The notes: a model not told the origin generated them from the letters alone. Positions 14,053 to 22,190 are shown, counted from the first letter of the stretch. The stretch is DNA of 27,633 bases from JAPLHV01 sp964464245 (GCA_964464245.1 CAYXFH010000110.1:1-27633), one strand, 5' to 3'. Program-made: numbers and translations.

Positions 14053-14102
14053 TTGGGGGAGTTCCCCCAATTACCCCCCGGTCACCCCCGATCTCGCGGG
14101 GG
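14053..14102 (+). other. Two GC-rich hairpins between the GNAT gene and the membrane pair
   Basis: TTGGGGG-AGTT-CCCCCAA (14053-14070), followed by TTACCC, and CCCCCG-N6-CGGGGG (14085-14102). The first could stop transcription from the GNAT gene, although a T-run is lacking. They may instead be leader structure for the next gene. Confidence 0.45.
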
Positions 14103-14164
14103 GGAACGGGCGTTATGAGATGGTTCCTAAGGAGTAGACTTGGGAGCACAGTAAGGAGGCAGTT

Positions 14165-14542
14165 ATGAATGTTGCGTTGAATAAAGCACCAGTTCGTCCT
14201 GTCATCATCACCATCATTTGCATCCTCGGTTTCGTCTTGTACGCCATTGTCTTTATTCTTGGTCTGATCGCCTTTATCGGGCTGGCCAGTCTCTTCGGGA
14301 TGGGGCTTATATGGATCGGGCTCCTGTCTCTCGTCCTTACGTTGATCTTTTTCTGGCCCTTGATCGGCTACTGGAACATGCGCAAATGGGGACCGATCAT
14401 GTTCACCGTGCTGACCATCCTCTCTATTATCTTGGAGTTGGTTGGCGGATCCTTTTTGACCAGTTGGGACAGCATCATTAGTCTGATCATCAACATCGTG
14501 GTGATCGTCGTCGGTTTCCTCTACTACAACAGAATGACCTAG
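14165..14542 (+). CDS. Small four-helix membrane protein, copy 1
   Basis: 125 residues, family not recognised. Four hydrophobic segments (about 13-35, 38-65, 78-95, 102-120) leave almost no soluble part. The second loop carries the conserved FWPLIGYWNMRKWG, shared with the paralogue at 14741-15097 (FWPLIGLWNMKKWG). Both also begin with RP-x-IITIICILGF. The start ATG at 14165 has AAGGAGG 5 nt upstream. A strong hairpin ends the transcript. The tight Trp/Asn motif between helices suggests a specific interaction surface, but no function can be assigned. Confidence 0.85.
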   Translation: MNVALNKAPVRPVIITIICILGFVLYAIVFILGLIAFIGLASLFGMGLIWIGLLSLVLTLIFFWPLIGYWNMRKWGPIMFTVLTILSIILELVGGSFLTSWDSIISLIINIVVIVVGFLYYNRMT

Positions 14543-14560
14543 AAGCAAGGTATAGGTTGG

Positions 14561-14588
14561 AACGGCCGGCATGAACATGCCGGCCGTT
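14561..14588 (+). terminator. Hairpin terminator after membrane copy 1
   Basis: AACGGCCGGCATG (14561-14573) is followed two bases later by its exact reverse complement (14576-14588), then TTCTCGTT. Perfect long stem but a poor T-run, so a terminator or mRNA-stabilising hairpin. Confidence 0.65.
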
Positions 14589-14740
14589 CTCGTTGCCGGC
14601 TGCCGCTCTCTCTGCCCTCTCCTTCATTGGAAAATCAGAATTCGAGCGCTAGGGGCGTGAGCATTAGTGCGATAAGTTGATGCATCTCTCAAGTGAGATA
14701 TCGAAGTGACGACCGAATAACTTTGAAGGAGGAATCAATC

Positions 14741-15097
14741 GTGAACTCTGCATCGAGACCAGAACGTCCCCTCATCATCACTATCATTTGCATCCTCGGT
14801 TTCATTGGCGCGGCCGTTGGTTTTTTGGTCGGCATCATCGCCCTGGTTGGCGGCGCCTTTATCTTGGGCGGCTTCGGCCTGATCCTTGGGATCCTCATTT
14901 TAGCCATCATGCTCCTTAACTTCTGGCCCCTGATCGGCCTCTGGAACATGAAAAAGTGGGGTGTGATTTGGTACACCGTGCTGGCCGTGATCTCTTTGGT
15001 CTTCTCCTTGATCAACGGCACTTTCAGTTGGTGGACCCTGCTAATCAACATCGCCGTCATCGCCATCTGTTTCACCTACTACAATCAGATGCAGTAG
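14741..15097 (+). CDS. Small four-helix membrane protein, copy 2 (paralogue)
   Basis: 118 residues from a GTG at 14741, with AAGGAGG 8 nt upstream; the longer frame from 14693 has no ribosome site. Same plan as copy 1: four membrane segments, FWPLIGLWNMKKWG between helices two and three, and a Tyr-rich end (CFTYYNQMQ). The DNA for the first helix is 29/30 identical to copy 1, pointing to a fairly recent tandem duplication, while the rest has diverged. Glycine is more frequent in helices one and two (LVGIIALVGGAFILGGFG). Function unknown. Confidence 0.85.
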   Translation: MNSASRPERPLIITIICILGFIGAAVGFLVGIIALVGGAFILGGFGLILGILILAIMLLNFWPLIGLWNMKKWGVIWYTVLAVISLVFSLINGTFSWWTLLINIAVIAICFTYYNQMQ

Positions 15098-15119
15098 CGC
15101 TCCCGAACACAGGGATCTG

Positions 15120-15155
15120 AAGGGCCGGGGATCTCCACTTTGGCCTTTCTTTTCG
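15120..15155 (+). terminator. Weak intrinsic terminator after membrane copy 2
   Basis: AAGGGCC (15120-15126) pairs with GGCCTTT (15142-15148) through one G-T wobble. A smaller GGGGAT/ATCTCC helix may form in the loop. CTTTT follows. Confidence 0.5.
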
Positions 15156-15162
15156 TTACTGG

Positions 15163-15191
15163 TTGAGCGCACTTCGCTGAGATGACACAAT
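15163..15191 (+). promoter_or_regulatory. Possible promoter for the 15259 gene
   Basis: TTGAGC (15163-15168), 17 nt, CACAAT (15186-15191). Each box has at least four consensus matches. It lies after the terminator and 67 bp before the ATG. Confidence 0.35.
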
Positions 15192-15258
15192 GGTGGAGTG
15201 AAGCAGCGATTCCTGCCGACGAGAATCAAGAGAGTTCACCCACCTCGCCGGGTAAGTT

Positions 15259-15960
15259 ATGATGATGATTGAAGTCGGCCGTTGGGCTCGCATCAGTTTT
15301 TTACTGCTTGCCGCTGTCCTCGCCGCTTTGCTCCAACCACTCCCCTGCCAGGAGTATCCTTGTGATCGTCTGGACCCCCGCTTGGAAGTCCTGCGCTTTC
15401 TCCAGGCCAGCGATGTGGGCTCTGGGATCCTGCTCCTCCACGTACAAGAGGCCATCCGCCTGCCCCCTCGCATCCTCAAAGTGACCGCTGATTTCATGAC
15501 CATTAAAGCGGGGCACCCGTTGGATGAGGAGGCGCTCCCAGCCGTAGAGAACCACCGCTTGACGATCGTCTTTGATGCCGAGCCTCCCCCCCTTCAAATC
15601 AGCCCGGGAGAAATCGGAACTCCCCTTCCGATGCTTCCGGTGGTCCTCTACGCCCAAGATACCCACACCGCGCCGATGGGAAAAATAGTAGCTGAACTTC
15701 CTTGGAATTACCGCACGGGTGCGCACATCTTGTCCGAACCAGACCTGGATCGCTCCACCACCCAGCGGAACCTCCGTTTCGAAGGTCGAACCTACCGCCC
15801 GGCGCAGCTAGCCGGGGGGCCAGAGGCGAGTGATTATGCCCCGCTCCTTCGTTTGGGAGTCGTCGGAGGCCGCGAGGTCTTCACCACCCTCTCCCCCACC
15901 GCGCCCCTTATCATTCCCGAGGATGGCTACTTTTGGCCCTGGCTGCCTGCCTCACCCTGA
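15259..15960 (+). CDS. Secreted protein of unknown function
   Basis: 233 residues, family not recognised. The N-terminus (MMMIEVGRWARISFLLLAAVLAALL) reads as a signal peptide or membrane anchor. A cysteine pair follows soon after (PCQEYPCD), which could form a disulfide or, less likely, a lipid site. The rest is a beta-rich, Pro-rich soluble domain (GILLLHVQEAIRLPP, LPMLPVVLYAQDTHTAPMGKIVAELPWNYRTG) with a hydrophobic tail (GYFWPWLPASP). The start is one of three consecutive ATGs; the ribosome site is poor (GGGTAAG). It ends about 80 bp before the isoprenoid-fold gene, with which it may be co-transcribed. Confidence 0.7.
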   Translation: MMMIEVGRWARISFLLLAAVLAALLQPLPCQEYPCDRLDPRLEVLRFLQASDVGSGILLLHVQEAIRLPPRILKVTADFMTIKAGHPLDEEALPAVENHRLTIVFDAEPPPLQISPGEIGTPLPMLPVVLYAQDTHTAPMGKIVAELPWNYRTGAHILSEPDLDRSTTQRNLRFEGRTYRPAQLAGGPEASDYAPLLRLGVVGGREVFTTLSPTAPLIIPEDGYFWPWLPASP

Positions 15961-16039
15961 TGGAAAAGTCTCTCTTTTTCCCGAACCGCCCACTCCACAC
16001 GGCTGCCCAGTCATCCGCAGCATGGTGAATAGAGAGACG

Positions 16040-17326
16040 ATGAGCCAACCTCAGCCGCTGGAAAATCTTCCCTTCAATATACTCGAGAGCAGTCCTATCG
16101 CCGAGCCATACCGGGACGAAGAGCTGTTGGCTGATACGCTCTCCAGTTGGCTGGGCTGCCGGCCGGAACCCCCCTCGTCGCTCCCCTCCTTCTCCGCTGC
16201 CGGCGCTTCGGACAGAGAGAAAACCTTGGAGGATTTCCTCGCCGGCCTAGCCAAGGAAACCAAGCGCCTGCCACGAAGCGAAGGGGAACGGCAAGGAACG
16301 CTGGATCGTCTCTTCCGGGGGTTCTCCCGCCTGGCTCTCTCCGCCCTCGGCTGGGAGCAGCGCCAACTCGATTACGTGCAAGCCCAGGGATTCATAGATG
16401 TCGGTCTGCAGTTCTCTCGGGAAGCCCAGCGCACCCAGCCGGGAATCCCCGGGGCGGAGATCTTCCAAGCTGGGCGCAACGTCTGGGCGATGAACAGTTT
16501 GCAAGCCCTGCTGGGCCAATCGGTGCGCCTGACACCGGCCATCTTCTCCTACAGCATGCTCTACCCCGCCACCGATAACCTGCTGGACAACCCCAAGCGT
16601 TCCTCCTTGGCCAAGCGAGCTTTCCAAGAGCGTTTTCGCCGGCGCTTGAGTGGAGCCTTGGCTCCGCCAGCCAATGAGGAGGAGAAAAACATCTTCAGCC
16701 TGCTGGCTGGGATCGAGGGACAGTACCCTCGCGCCCTCTACCCCCAGGTCTTCTCCAGCCTCCTGTTGATCCACCGCTGGCAAGGGGAGAGTATCCGCCT
16801 CCAATCGGGCCAGCCGTTGTCGGAGGCAGAGGTGCTTTCCCTCAGCCTGGGCAAAGGCGGGGCATCGGTGCTGGCGGACGGCATCCTGGTGGCGGGCGCC
16901 CTCTCACCCGCCTGGGAGAGGACAACCTACCGGCTGGGGGGCTACCTGCAGCTCTTGGACGATTTGGAGGATTTGATCGAGGATCGACGCGGACGACGCT
17001 TAACGGTCTTCACTCAGGCCGCGGTAAAGGGCTCATTGGACCCATATTCCGGAAGGCTTCTGGCTTTCGGGGGGCTCATCGCTGAAGAGATGGAGCGGTT
17101 GGCTGCACCATCCGCCCGCCCACTGCAGGAGCTGATGGCGATGACCCTCCCGCTCCTGGTGGCCAATGCCGCGGGTTCCGCCGAGCGCAGCCATTCACCG
17201 GCCTTCCTGCGCCGCTTGGAGGCGACCGTTCCTTTCCGTTTCACCACCCTGCGAAAGATGGGGTTCCGGTTGAAGACCCTACGTGGCTCGCTCTTCCGCC
17301 TGATTGAGGCGATATCCACTCCATAG
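16040..17326 (+). CDS. Class 1 isoprenoid-synthase-fold protein (unknown substrate)
   Basis: About 428 residues, largely helical. Two acidic motifs stand where class 1 isoprenoid synthases bind diphosphate through Mg: YPATDNLLDN (about 175-185, D179 and D183) and LQLLDDLEDLIEDRRGRRLTVF (about 303-324), the latter very like the second Asp-rich motif of squalene/phytoene synthases. The first motif is DxxxD rather than DDxxD. The 100 N-terminal residues are extra and low in similarity to known enzymes. I read it as a 'class 1 isoprenoid biosynthesis enzyme' relative; it may make, bind or modify prenyl diphosphates, but no partner genes (terpene, carotenoid or hopanoid) are near. Start chosen at ATG 16040; ATG 16022 is possible. 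The reading frame extends upstream into the previous gene without a ribosome site. Confidence 0.7.
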   Translation: MSQPQPLENLPFNILESSPIAEPYRDEELLADTLSSWLGCRPEPPSSLPSFSAAGASDREKTLEDFLAGLAKETKRLPRSEGERQGTLDRLFRGFSRLALSALGWEQRQLDYVQAQGFIDVGLQFSREAQRTQPGIPGAEIFQAGRNVWAMNSLQALLGQSVRLTPAIFSYSMLYPATDNLLDNPKRSSLAKRAFQERFRRRLSGALAPPANEEEKNIFSLLAGIEGQYPRALYPQVFSSLLLIHRWQGESIRLQSGQPLSEAEVLSLSLGKGGASVLADGILVAGALSPAWERTTYRLGGYLQLLDDLEDLIEDRRGRRLTVFTQAAVKGSLDPYSGRLLAFGGLIAEEMERLAAPSARPLQELMAMTLPLLVANAAGSAERSHSPAFLRRLEATVPFRFTTLRKMGFRLKTLRGSLFRLIEAISTP

Positions 17327-17504
17327 AGGGTCTCAGACAGGCTAAGAGTTGACAAGGCGATACAGCTCCGCCTTGGTCTAACGCGGATCAATCCAGCCAC
17401 CGGCATTTTCCTGGAAAAAATCCTGACAAGGACGGGAAATGCTTGTTGGCAGCGTGGGATTATCTCCCGGGAAACGGTGAAAGTGGCGCCCACCTCATTC
17501 GGGG

Positions 17505-17531
17505 AGCGCCCTGGCGGTTCGCCAGGGCGCT
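17505..17531 (+). terminator. Strong hairpin between the isoprenoid-fold gene and tRNA-Arg
   Basis: AGCGCCCTGGCG (17505-17516), loop GTT, exact reverse complement (17520-17531), then TGAGTTTCC. It is placed to end plus-strand transcription about 180 bp after the gene and to separate it from the convergent tRNA-Arg. The 17327-17504 stretch has only a weaker 7-bp hairpin (CAAGGCG...CGCCTTG). Confidence 0.6.
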
Positions 17532-17550
17532 TGAGTTTCCTAAAGTAAGA

Positions 17551-17627
17551 TGGCGCTCCCAGCAGGAATCGAACCCGCAACCTACAGATCCGAAGTCTGT
17601 CGCTCTATCCAGTTGAGCTATGGGAGC
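17551..17627 (-). tRNA. tRNA-Arg (anticodon TCG)
   Basis: 77-nt cloverleaf on the minus strand: acceptor GCTCCCA (17627-17621) with TGGGAGC, discriminator G and encoded CCA (17553-17551). Anticodon arm ACAGA-CTTCGGA-TCTGT gives TCG (reads CGA). T-arm GCGGG-TTCGATT-CCTGC. Confidence 0.96.
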
Positions 17628-17639
17628 GCGGTCGGCCCG

Positions 17640-17668
17640 ATTATGGCAGGGTTTCTCCCTTTCGCCAA
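17640..17668 (-). promoter_or_regulatory. Promoter for tRNA-Arg
   Basis: On the minus strand TTGGCG (17668-17663), 17 nt, CATAAT (17645-17640), 12 bp before the tRNA 5' end. Confidence 0.65.
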
Positions 17669-17713
17669 TGATCTGCTTCACTCGGAAACCACGCCGGGTG
17701 GAGGCTCTTTCTA

Positions 17714-17742
17714 TTGGCAGAGGGGGACTGCGCTTGTATCAT
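17714..17742 (+). promoter_or_regulatory. Promoter for the 17892 membrane gene
   Basis: TTGGCA (17714-17719), 17 nt, TATCAT (17737-17742). Start near 17749 would give a leader of about 140 nt containing a small hairpin (GCAGCA-N5-TGCTGC, about 17752-17768). Confidence 0.65.
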
Positions 17743-17891
17743 GAGAGCCTGCAGCAACACGTGCTGCCTGCCAACCAGCAGGACAGGGGCGGTCTGATTC
17801 CTCTGCCGTTGTTTGAGTGGAAAATGGAGTTGAAGCCGATGGACAAGTTGAGCACCGCTGTATGGAAACGGAAGAAGAAAGGAATCTGATC

Positions 17892-18935
17892 ATGGAAAAT
17901 CCATTAAGAAAGCGAAAGAGCCCCCTGCGCAGCATCTTCTGCGTGGCGCTGACCATCCTCGCCATCCTGGTCACTACCCTCGGGGCGACCAGTCTTTGGG
18001 CGGGATCGACCCTTTTCCGGACCGACCGCTTCATGTCCGTCGTCTCACCGGTAGCCCGTGACCCACAAGTGATCGCAGTGGCCGGCGATGTGATCAGTCG
18101 CCAGATTGACGATGCCTTGCGTTTGCAGCAGCGACTGGCCGGCCTTCTGCCGGACGACCTCGATTTTCTCGCTGCTCCTGCTTCTAACCTGGTGCGTGGC
18201 TACATCCAAGATTTACTGCAGGAGATCCTCGCCAGCGAAACGGTCTCCAATCTGACCATTGAAGCGATCCGCCTGGCCCACCAAGCCGCCATGGCCGTGC
18301 TGCGCGGTGATGTGCAAGGAACTGTCTCCATTACGGACGGGCAAGTGGTCTTGAACCTCTTTCAACCGGTGGTGTTCGCACTGCGGGAACTGCAAAAGGC
18401 AGGGCTCCTTGCCGGTAGCATCCAGTTGCCTCCGCCCGGGCAAGTGGTGGATCCCGAGCAAGCCCGTCAGGCCCTTCAATCCGCCCTGGGAGTTTCCTTG
18501 GAACCAGGCTTCGGCGCCATCTCCCTCTTCCGTTCCGAACTGATCGTCCAGGCCCAGCAAGCCTATTCGCTATTCAACCAGTTAAACGTGGCTCTTCTCG
18601 CGGTGGCCGCCCTCCTGCTGGTGGGAGCTTTTCTGCTGGCCCGGCGCCGTTGGCTGGTGGGACTTATCTTCGGCGCCGCCTTGGCTTCCTGCATGGGGAT
18701 CCTCTATGGGCTGGCAACAAGCCAAGTGAACGGTATCATCGCCTCATTGCCCGGGCAGAATGGCCGCCAGATTTTGCAAGCCGCCTTGACTCCGGTGGTT
18801 GCCGATTTTCTGGTCTTTATCTGGTGGATGGTGGCGGCAGGATTGGCTGTTGCCCTTCTTTCCGGCATCCTCGGCTGGTTGGGACTGCGGAGAGCTGTTG
18901 CCCGGCCGCTCGTCGAGACCAGCGCCAAGCCGTAG
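17892..18935 (+). CDS. Multi-pass membrane protein with large extracytoplasmic domain
   Basis: About 347 residues. A basic N-terminus (MENPLRKRKSP) leads into a membrane segment (about 13-37). A soluble domain of about 190 residues follows, beginning LFRTDRFMSVVSPVARDPQVIAVAGDVISRQIDDAL. Three C-terminal membrane segments close the protein (LNVALLAVAALLLVGAFLLA, LVGLIFGAALASCMGILYGL, VFIWWMVAAGLAVALLSGIL). The 'D-R-[FY]-x4-[AS]P-[LV]A-x-D-P' opening resembles uncharacterised actinobacterial membrane proteins. Function unknown. I chose the ATG at 17892, with AAAGGA about 8 nt upstream; an in-frame GTG at 17817 would add 25 polar residues before the basic end. It has its own promoter and converges on the binding-protein gene. 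Confidence 0.82.
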   Translation: MENPLRKRKSPLRSIFCVALTILAILVTTLGATSLWAGSTLFRTDRFMSVVSPVARDPQVIAVAGDVISRQIDDALRLQQRLAGLLPDDLDFLAAPASNLVRGYIQDLLQEILASETVSNLTIEAIRLAHQAAMAVLRGDVQGTVSITDGQVVLNLFQPVVFALRELQKAGLLAGSIQLPPPGQVVDPEQARQALQSALGVSLEPGFGAISLFRSELIVQAQQAYSLFNQLNVALLAVAALLLVGAFLLARRRWLVGLIFGAALASCMGILYGLATSQVNGIIASLPGQNGRQILQAALTPVVADFLVFIWWMVAAGLAVALLSGILGWLGLRRAVARPLVETSAKP

Positions 18936-18990
18936 CCGCAAGGTCCACTGCCTTGGGCAATCCGCTAAAGCTACGCGTCCCTGTCCCGAA

Positions 18991-20187
18991 TCAAGGCGCG
19001 GGGACTTGGTTGGGTGTGATTTCCCAAGCCCAGGTGAATTGACCGGCCAGAACGCGCAGCAGGGTCACGCTCTTCGAGGGGATCCGACTGCCGGATGGGT
19101 AACTGATCGTGCCGGTCACTCCTTCCAGCCCCTGGGTGGCTTGAAGAGCAGCCAGCAGCGGTTCAGCCTGATCGGCGCCGGCCCGACGAAGCGCATCGGC
19201 CAGCAGCTTCACCGCGTCGTACCCTAATCCTGCGAAGGCATTCTCCGGGTCGTGCCCGAACATCGTCCTGTAATCCATGACGAAGGTCCGGGTTAACTCC
19301 CGGATGGAGCCCATCTTCAGGTAGCCGTGGGTAGTGCAATAAGTATCCTCAGCGGCCGCTCCGCCCACCGCCGTCAGTTGAGTAGAATCGAAGCTGTCTC
19401 CGCCCATCGCAGGCTGGTTGAACCCGGCCTGGGCGAGGAGATCAATCACCAAACCGGCGTCCTGCGGTCCACAGGCGATGAAGAGCAGATCGGGCGGAGA
19501 GGTTAATGCCTTCAACTTGCCGATTTGAGGCGCAAGATCCTTGCTGCCGCTAGTAAAGGTGTCTTCCAAGAGGATGCGTCCTCCCAACCGGAGGAAACTC
19601 TCCTTAAAATACCCGGCCAACAACCGGGCGTACTCCATGCCACTGTCCACCAGCAGATAGGCGTTGCGAGCCTTCAGCCGGCTATAGGCGAACTCGGCCC
19701 CGGCTGCAGCTTGGGTGTTGTCTCCGAAACAGGCCAAGAAAAGAACGCCGGGAACCTGAGCGGGCAGTTTCGGTGAGCTGGCGCCGCTGGTGATAAACGG
19801 GATCCCGGCCTTAACCGCGGCAGGAGCTGCGGCCAACACTTGGTCGGTGTCCGAGAAGCCGATCAGGGCCGCTACTCGATCATCCTCGACCAGTTTGGTG
19901 GCAGCTTGACGGATCGTGTCGGCATCGGTCTTGCCGTCGTAGAGGACTAGTTCCAGGCTGCGCCCCAACAACCCTCCTGCGGCATTGATCTGCTTGACAG
20001 CCAGTTGGGCGCCGTTGGCCGATGGGACATCCAGGGATGCCTGGGCTCCGGTCAAGTTATAGATGGCCCCCACCTTGATCGGGGCTGAGGAGGTCGGTGG
20101 GGCTGGGACACTGCAAGAGACCGCTGTCAAGAGTAAAAGTAAGACGCCCAGCAGTCTCGCCGTTCTTCCAATCATCCGTCTAATCAT
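18991..20187 (-). CDS. LivJ-like ABC transporter substrate-binding lipoprotein
   Basis: 398 residues. The signal peptide ends in a lipobox-like TAVSC, so cysteine 25 is probably lipidated and the protein anchored outside the cytoplasmic membrane. The mature part is a periplasmic-binding-protein type 1 fold of the branched-chain amino-acid/amide group (Peripla_BP_6): IKVGAIYNLTGAQASLDVPSANG, AVKQINAAGGLLGRSLELVLYD, DRVAALIGFSDTD, AGIPFITSGASSP, GYDAVKLLADALRRAGA. The ligand is not predictable. Permease and ATPase genes (LivHMGF type) are not in the window, so it may be an orphan receptor. The start ATG (20187) has GGAGG 7 nt upstream. It lies 47 bp behind the GH5 gene on the same strand. Confidence 0.92.
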   Translation of the reverse strand: MIRRMIGRTARLLGVLLLLLTAVSCSVPAPPTSSAPIKVGAIYNLTGAQASLDVPSANGAQLAVKQINAAGGLLGRSLELVLYDGKTDADTIRQAATKLVEDDRVAALIGFSDTDQVLAAAPAAVKAGIPFITSGASSPKLPAQVPGVLFLACFGDNTQAAAGAEFAYSRLKARNAYLLVDSGMEYARLLAGYFKESFLRLGGRILLEDTFTSGSKDLAPQIGKLKALTSPPDLLFIACGPQDAGLVIDLLAQAGFNQPAMGGDSFDSTQLTAVGGAAAEDTYCTTHGYLKMGSIRELTRTFVMDYRTMFGHDPENAFAGLGYDAVKLLADALRRAGADQAEPLLAALQATQGLEGVTGTISYPSGSRIPSKSVTLLRVLAGQFTWAWEITPNQVPAP

Positions 20188-20234
20188 CCTTTAACCTCCA
20201 TCTTTCGTTTGCTTCGCGATACCCCTCAAGGCGC

Positions 20235-22130
20235 CTATCTGGCGACGGCTGGAGCAACCCGCAGGGTGTGTATCATCTGTTCGCGGCCGGGCCAATAACG
20301 CAGCAGTTGTCCTTCCTGGTCCTCCTCCCAACGGCCATCGCTGACCTGAATGAGCGCTCCACTTGGGAAGTGGCGGCGGGGAAGGAAGATCTCGGTGGGA
20401 GAGGTGACGGCGGGGTCGTGGCGGAAAGTAAAAAGCAGACGGTGGCGGCGGTAATCGAATCGGAGAGAGATCGCCTCCCCGGCCACGGCCTTCGGATAGG
20501 GTCGAATGAAGGCGTCCAAGGCCCGGCCGCCCGAGTCGAGGTCAGCCGGATCCTTCTGTTGATCTAGGCTGAAGAGAGAGAAATCCTCTTCGTTCCACTG
20601 ATCTCCGTGCTGGTTGCGGTTGTCTGCTGTGTAATTCCAGACGGTGCAGTGGGCCAGCGTGTCCTCCACCGCCCGCAGGCTGCGGTCAGCCGCTTGTTCC
20701 TGCTGGCGAAAGCAACCACTGGCATAGGCGCGTCCATTGTCCAGAGACAAGGGGATGCCAATCTCGCCGAACAGGACGGGAATCCCGCCCATCTGCCGAC
20801 GAGTCGTTTCCTGGTAGCGAGCCAATTGTCCGGCGATGGAACGGCGGACCGCCCACGGTCCCAAGACAACCCGCTTTTTGAAGATGTCGATGGCCGCCCA
20901 GGGAGTAAAGTGTTGCGTAACCAAAATCGCAATATCGTACCAGTGCGGGGCAAACACCACCTCTGGGGCATCTTCCGGCCCCCACTCCAGCTCGTCTCTC
21001 CCTTCGGTGAAGGTCTCCAAAAAGATCAACGCCTGGGGGTGAACCTGGCGAATGGCCTGGGCAAAGCGGTTGGCGAAAGGCTTGTAGTAGTCCTCGGTGA
21101 AATGTACCGGCCGGTCGCCGATTCGGGCAAAATAGCCAGGCGCCAGCAGGCGGGGCCGGCCGACGGCATCCAGATCCCAAACCCCATTGGCCTTCCAGGG
21201 ACAATCGAAGCCCTCTCGCCAAACCCTCACGCCTTCGGCGTTGACCCGACGGGCGCCCTTGCGGCGAGGAAGCGAGCGACCTTCCGCCCACTCTTCCACC
21301 TCCTGGGGGAAGCCCGCCCCCAGCAGGATAGACTGCCAGGGGGAGGGGGACGCCCCCTTGCGAAGAACTCCGCTCACCTGCCGCAAATCCTCTGCCCCGA
21401 TCCAGCCCTGCCCCGGCTCGTTCATCGTGTCATATCCCAGAACGTGGGCCATCCCTCGGCAGCGAGCTGCCACCTGACAGACCGACTGAATGTAGTGGCG
21501 CTGCAAGTATTCCTGGGCCGGCTCCCCCTCGATCCGGGTGCGAGGGGCAAAATCATTGCCGGCGAAGAAGAGGGTAAACATGGTTGAGGCAGCCAGCTTC
21601 TCGGCGTTGGTCGGCCAGACCAACCAGGGGTAGCGGTCCTGGAGGGCTTGGTGGGTGACCGCTGCCCCGGTTTGGTCCAGGCGAGACAAGTCGAAACCGA
21701 CCGCCTCCAAAGTCCACCCGGGCGCTCCGTCCCCACCACTGAAGCGGCTCCAGACGTCCTGGTGGGGATCGACGAAGAGCAAGAAACCGAATCGGCCGGC
21801 TACCTCCAGGACCGCTTGCAAGTAGTCTAGATAGGCTTGGTCGTACTGCCCCGGGCCGGCATGTTCAATAGCCTCCCAGGTCGCCAGAAAGCGCAGGCAG
21901 TTGAAACCCCACCGGCGCAAGCGTTCCAAGTGCCGTTCGGCTTCCTCCAGCGGGAAGGGGCGACCCACGAAGGAGACCGAACGATGGTCAAAGAAACCTT
22001 CCCGCCGCCAGGTGGCGCCATCCGGGACCATCGGCGCTTTGCTGCTACCCCCCAAATTGACGCCGCGCAGAAGAAGGGTCCGTCCTTCTTCATCGATCAG
22101 TCTGCTGCCATCGATGCGTAACGTATTCAA
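20235..22130 (-). CDS. Glycoside hydrolase family 5 (subfamily 12-like) glycolipid beta-glucosidase
   Basis: About 631 residues. A TIM-barrel glycosidase with general acid/base E238 (YDTMNEPGQGW) and nucleophile E456 (VLFGEIGIP). FVDPHQDVWSRFSGGDGAPGW (119-139) and ETFTEGRDELEW are as in fungal GH5_12 glucosylceramidases/sterylglucosidases. A beta-sandwich domain of about 110 residues (GH5_C type) closes the protein. It probably removes glucose from a lipid or sterol-like aglycone; the exact substrate is inference. No clear signal peptide from this start. The frame continues to a GTG at 22241, but a TATAAT at 22184-22179 would start transcription downstream of it, so I prefer the TTG at 22130, with GGAAGG close upstream. 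The conserved 'GRTLLLRGVNLGG' lies 16 residues in, which fits. The binding-lipoprotein gene follows at 47 bp. Confidence 0.88.
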   Translation of the reverse strand: MNTLRIDGSRLIDEEGRTLLLRGVNLGGSSKAPMVPDGATWRREGFFDHRSVSFVGRPFPLEEAERHLERLRRWGFNCLRFLATWEAIEHAGPGQYDQAYLDYLQAVLEVAGRFGFLLFVDPHQDVWSRFSGGDGAPGWTLEAVGFDLSRLDQTGAAVTHQALQDRYPWLVWPTNAEKLAASTMFTLFFAGNDFAPRTRIEGEPAQEYLQRHYIQSVCQVAARCRGMAHVLGYDTMNEPGQGWIGAEDLRQVSGVLRKGASPSPWQSILLGAGFPQEVEEWAEGRSLPRRKGARRVNAEGVRVWREGFDCPWKANGVWDLDAVGRPRLLAPGYFARIGDRPVHFTEDYYKPFANRFAQAIRQVHPQALIFLETFTEGRDELEWGPEDAPEVVFAPHWYDIAILVTQHFTPWAAIDIFKKRVVLGPWAVRRSIAGQLARYQETTRRQMGGIPVLFGEIGIPLSLDNGRAYASGCFRQQEQAADRSLRAVEDTLAHCTVWNYTADNRNQHGDQWNEEDFSLFSLDQQKDPADLDSGGRALDAFIRPYPKAVAGEAISLRFDYRRHRLLFTFRHDPAVTSPTEIFLPRRHFPSGALIQVSDGRWEEDQEGQLLRYWPGREQMIHTLRVAPAVAR

Positions 22131-22178
22131 CCTTCCTTCCACTTCGTCAGCGCTGAACCAGGCACTTTCGGCCTGCTC

Positions 22179-22190
22179 ATTATACCCTCC
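22179..22190 (-). promoter_or_regulatory. -10 region of the GH5 gene
   Basis: On the minus strand GGAGGGTATAAT, with a perfect TATAAT (22184-22179). No good -35 is found at 16-18 nt. The identical 12-mer precedes the Rieske gene (24934-24923). Start near 22172, about 40 nt before the TTG. Confidence 0.5.

Noticed and set aside
20607..21587. Plus-strand 326-codon frame opposite the GH5 gene
   Set aside because: Antisense shadow in GC-rich sequence; the minus-strand frame has all the catalytic motifs.
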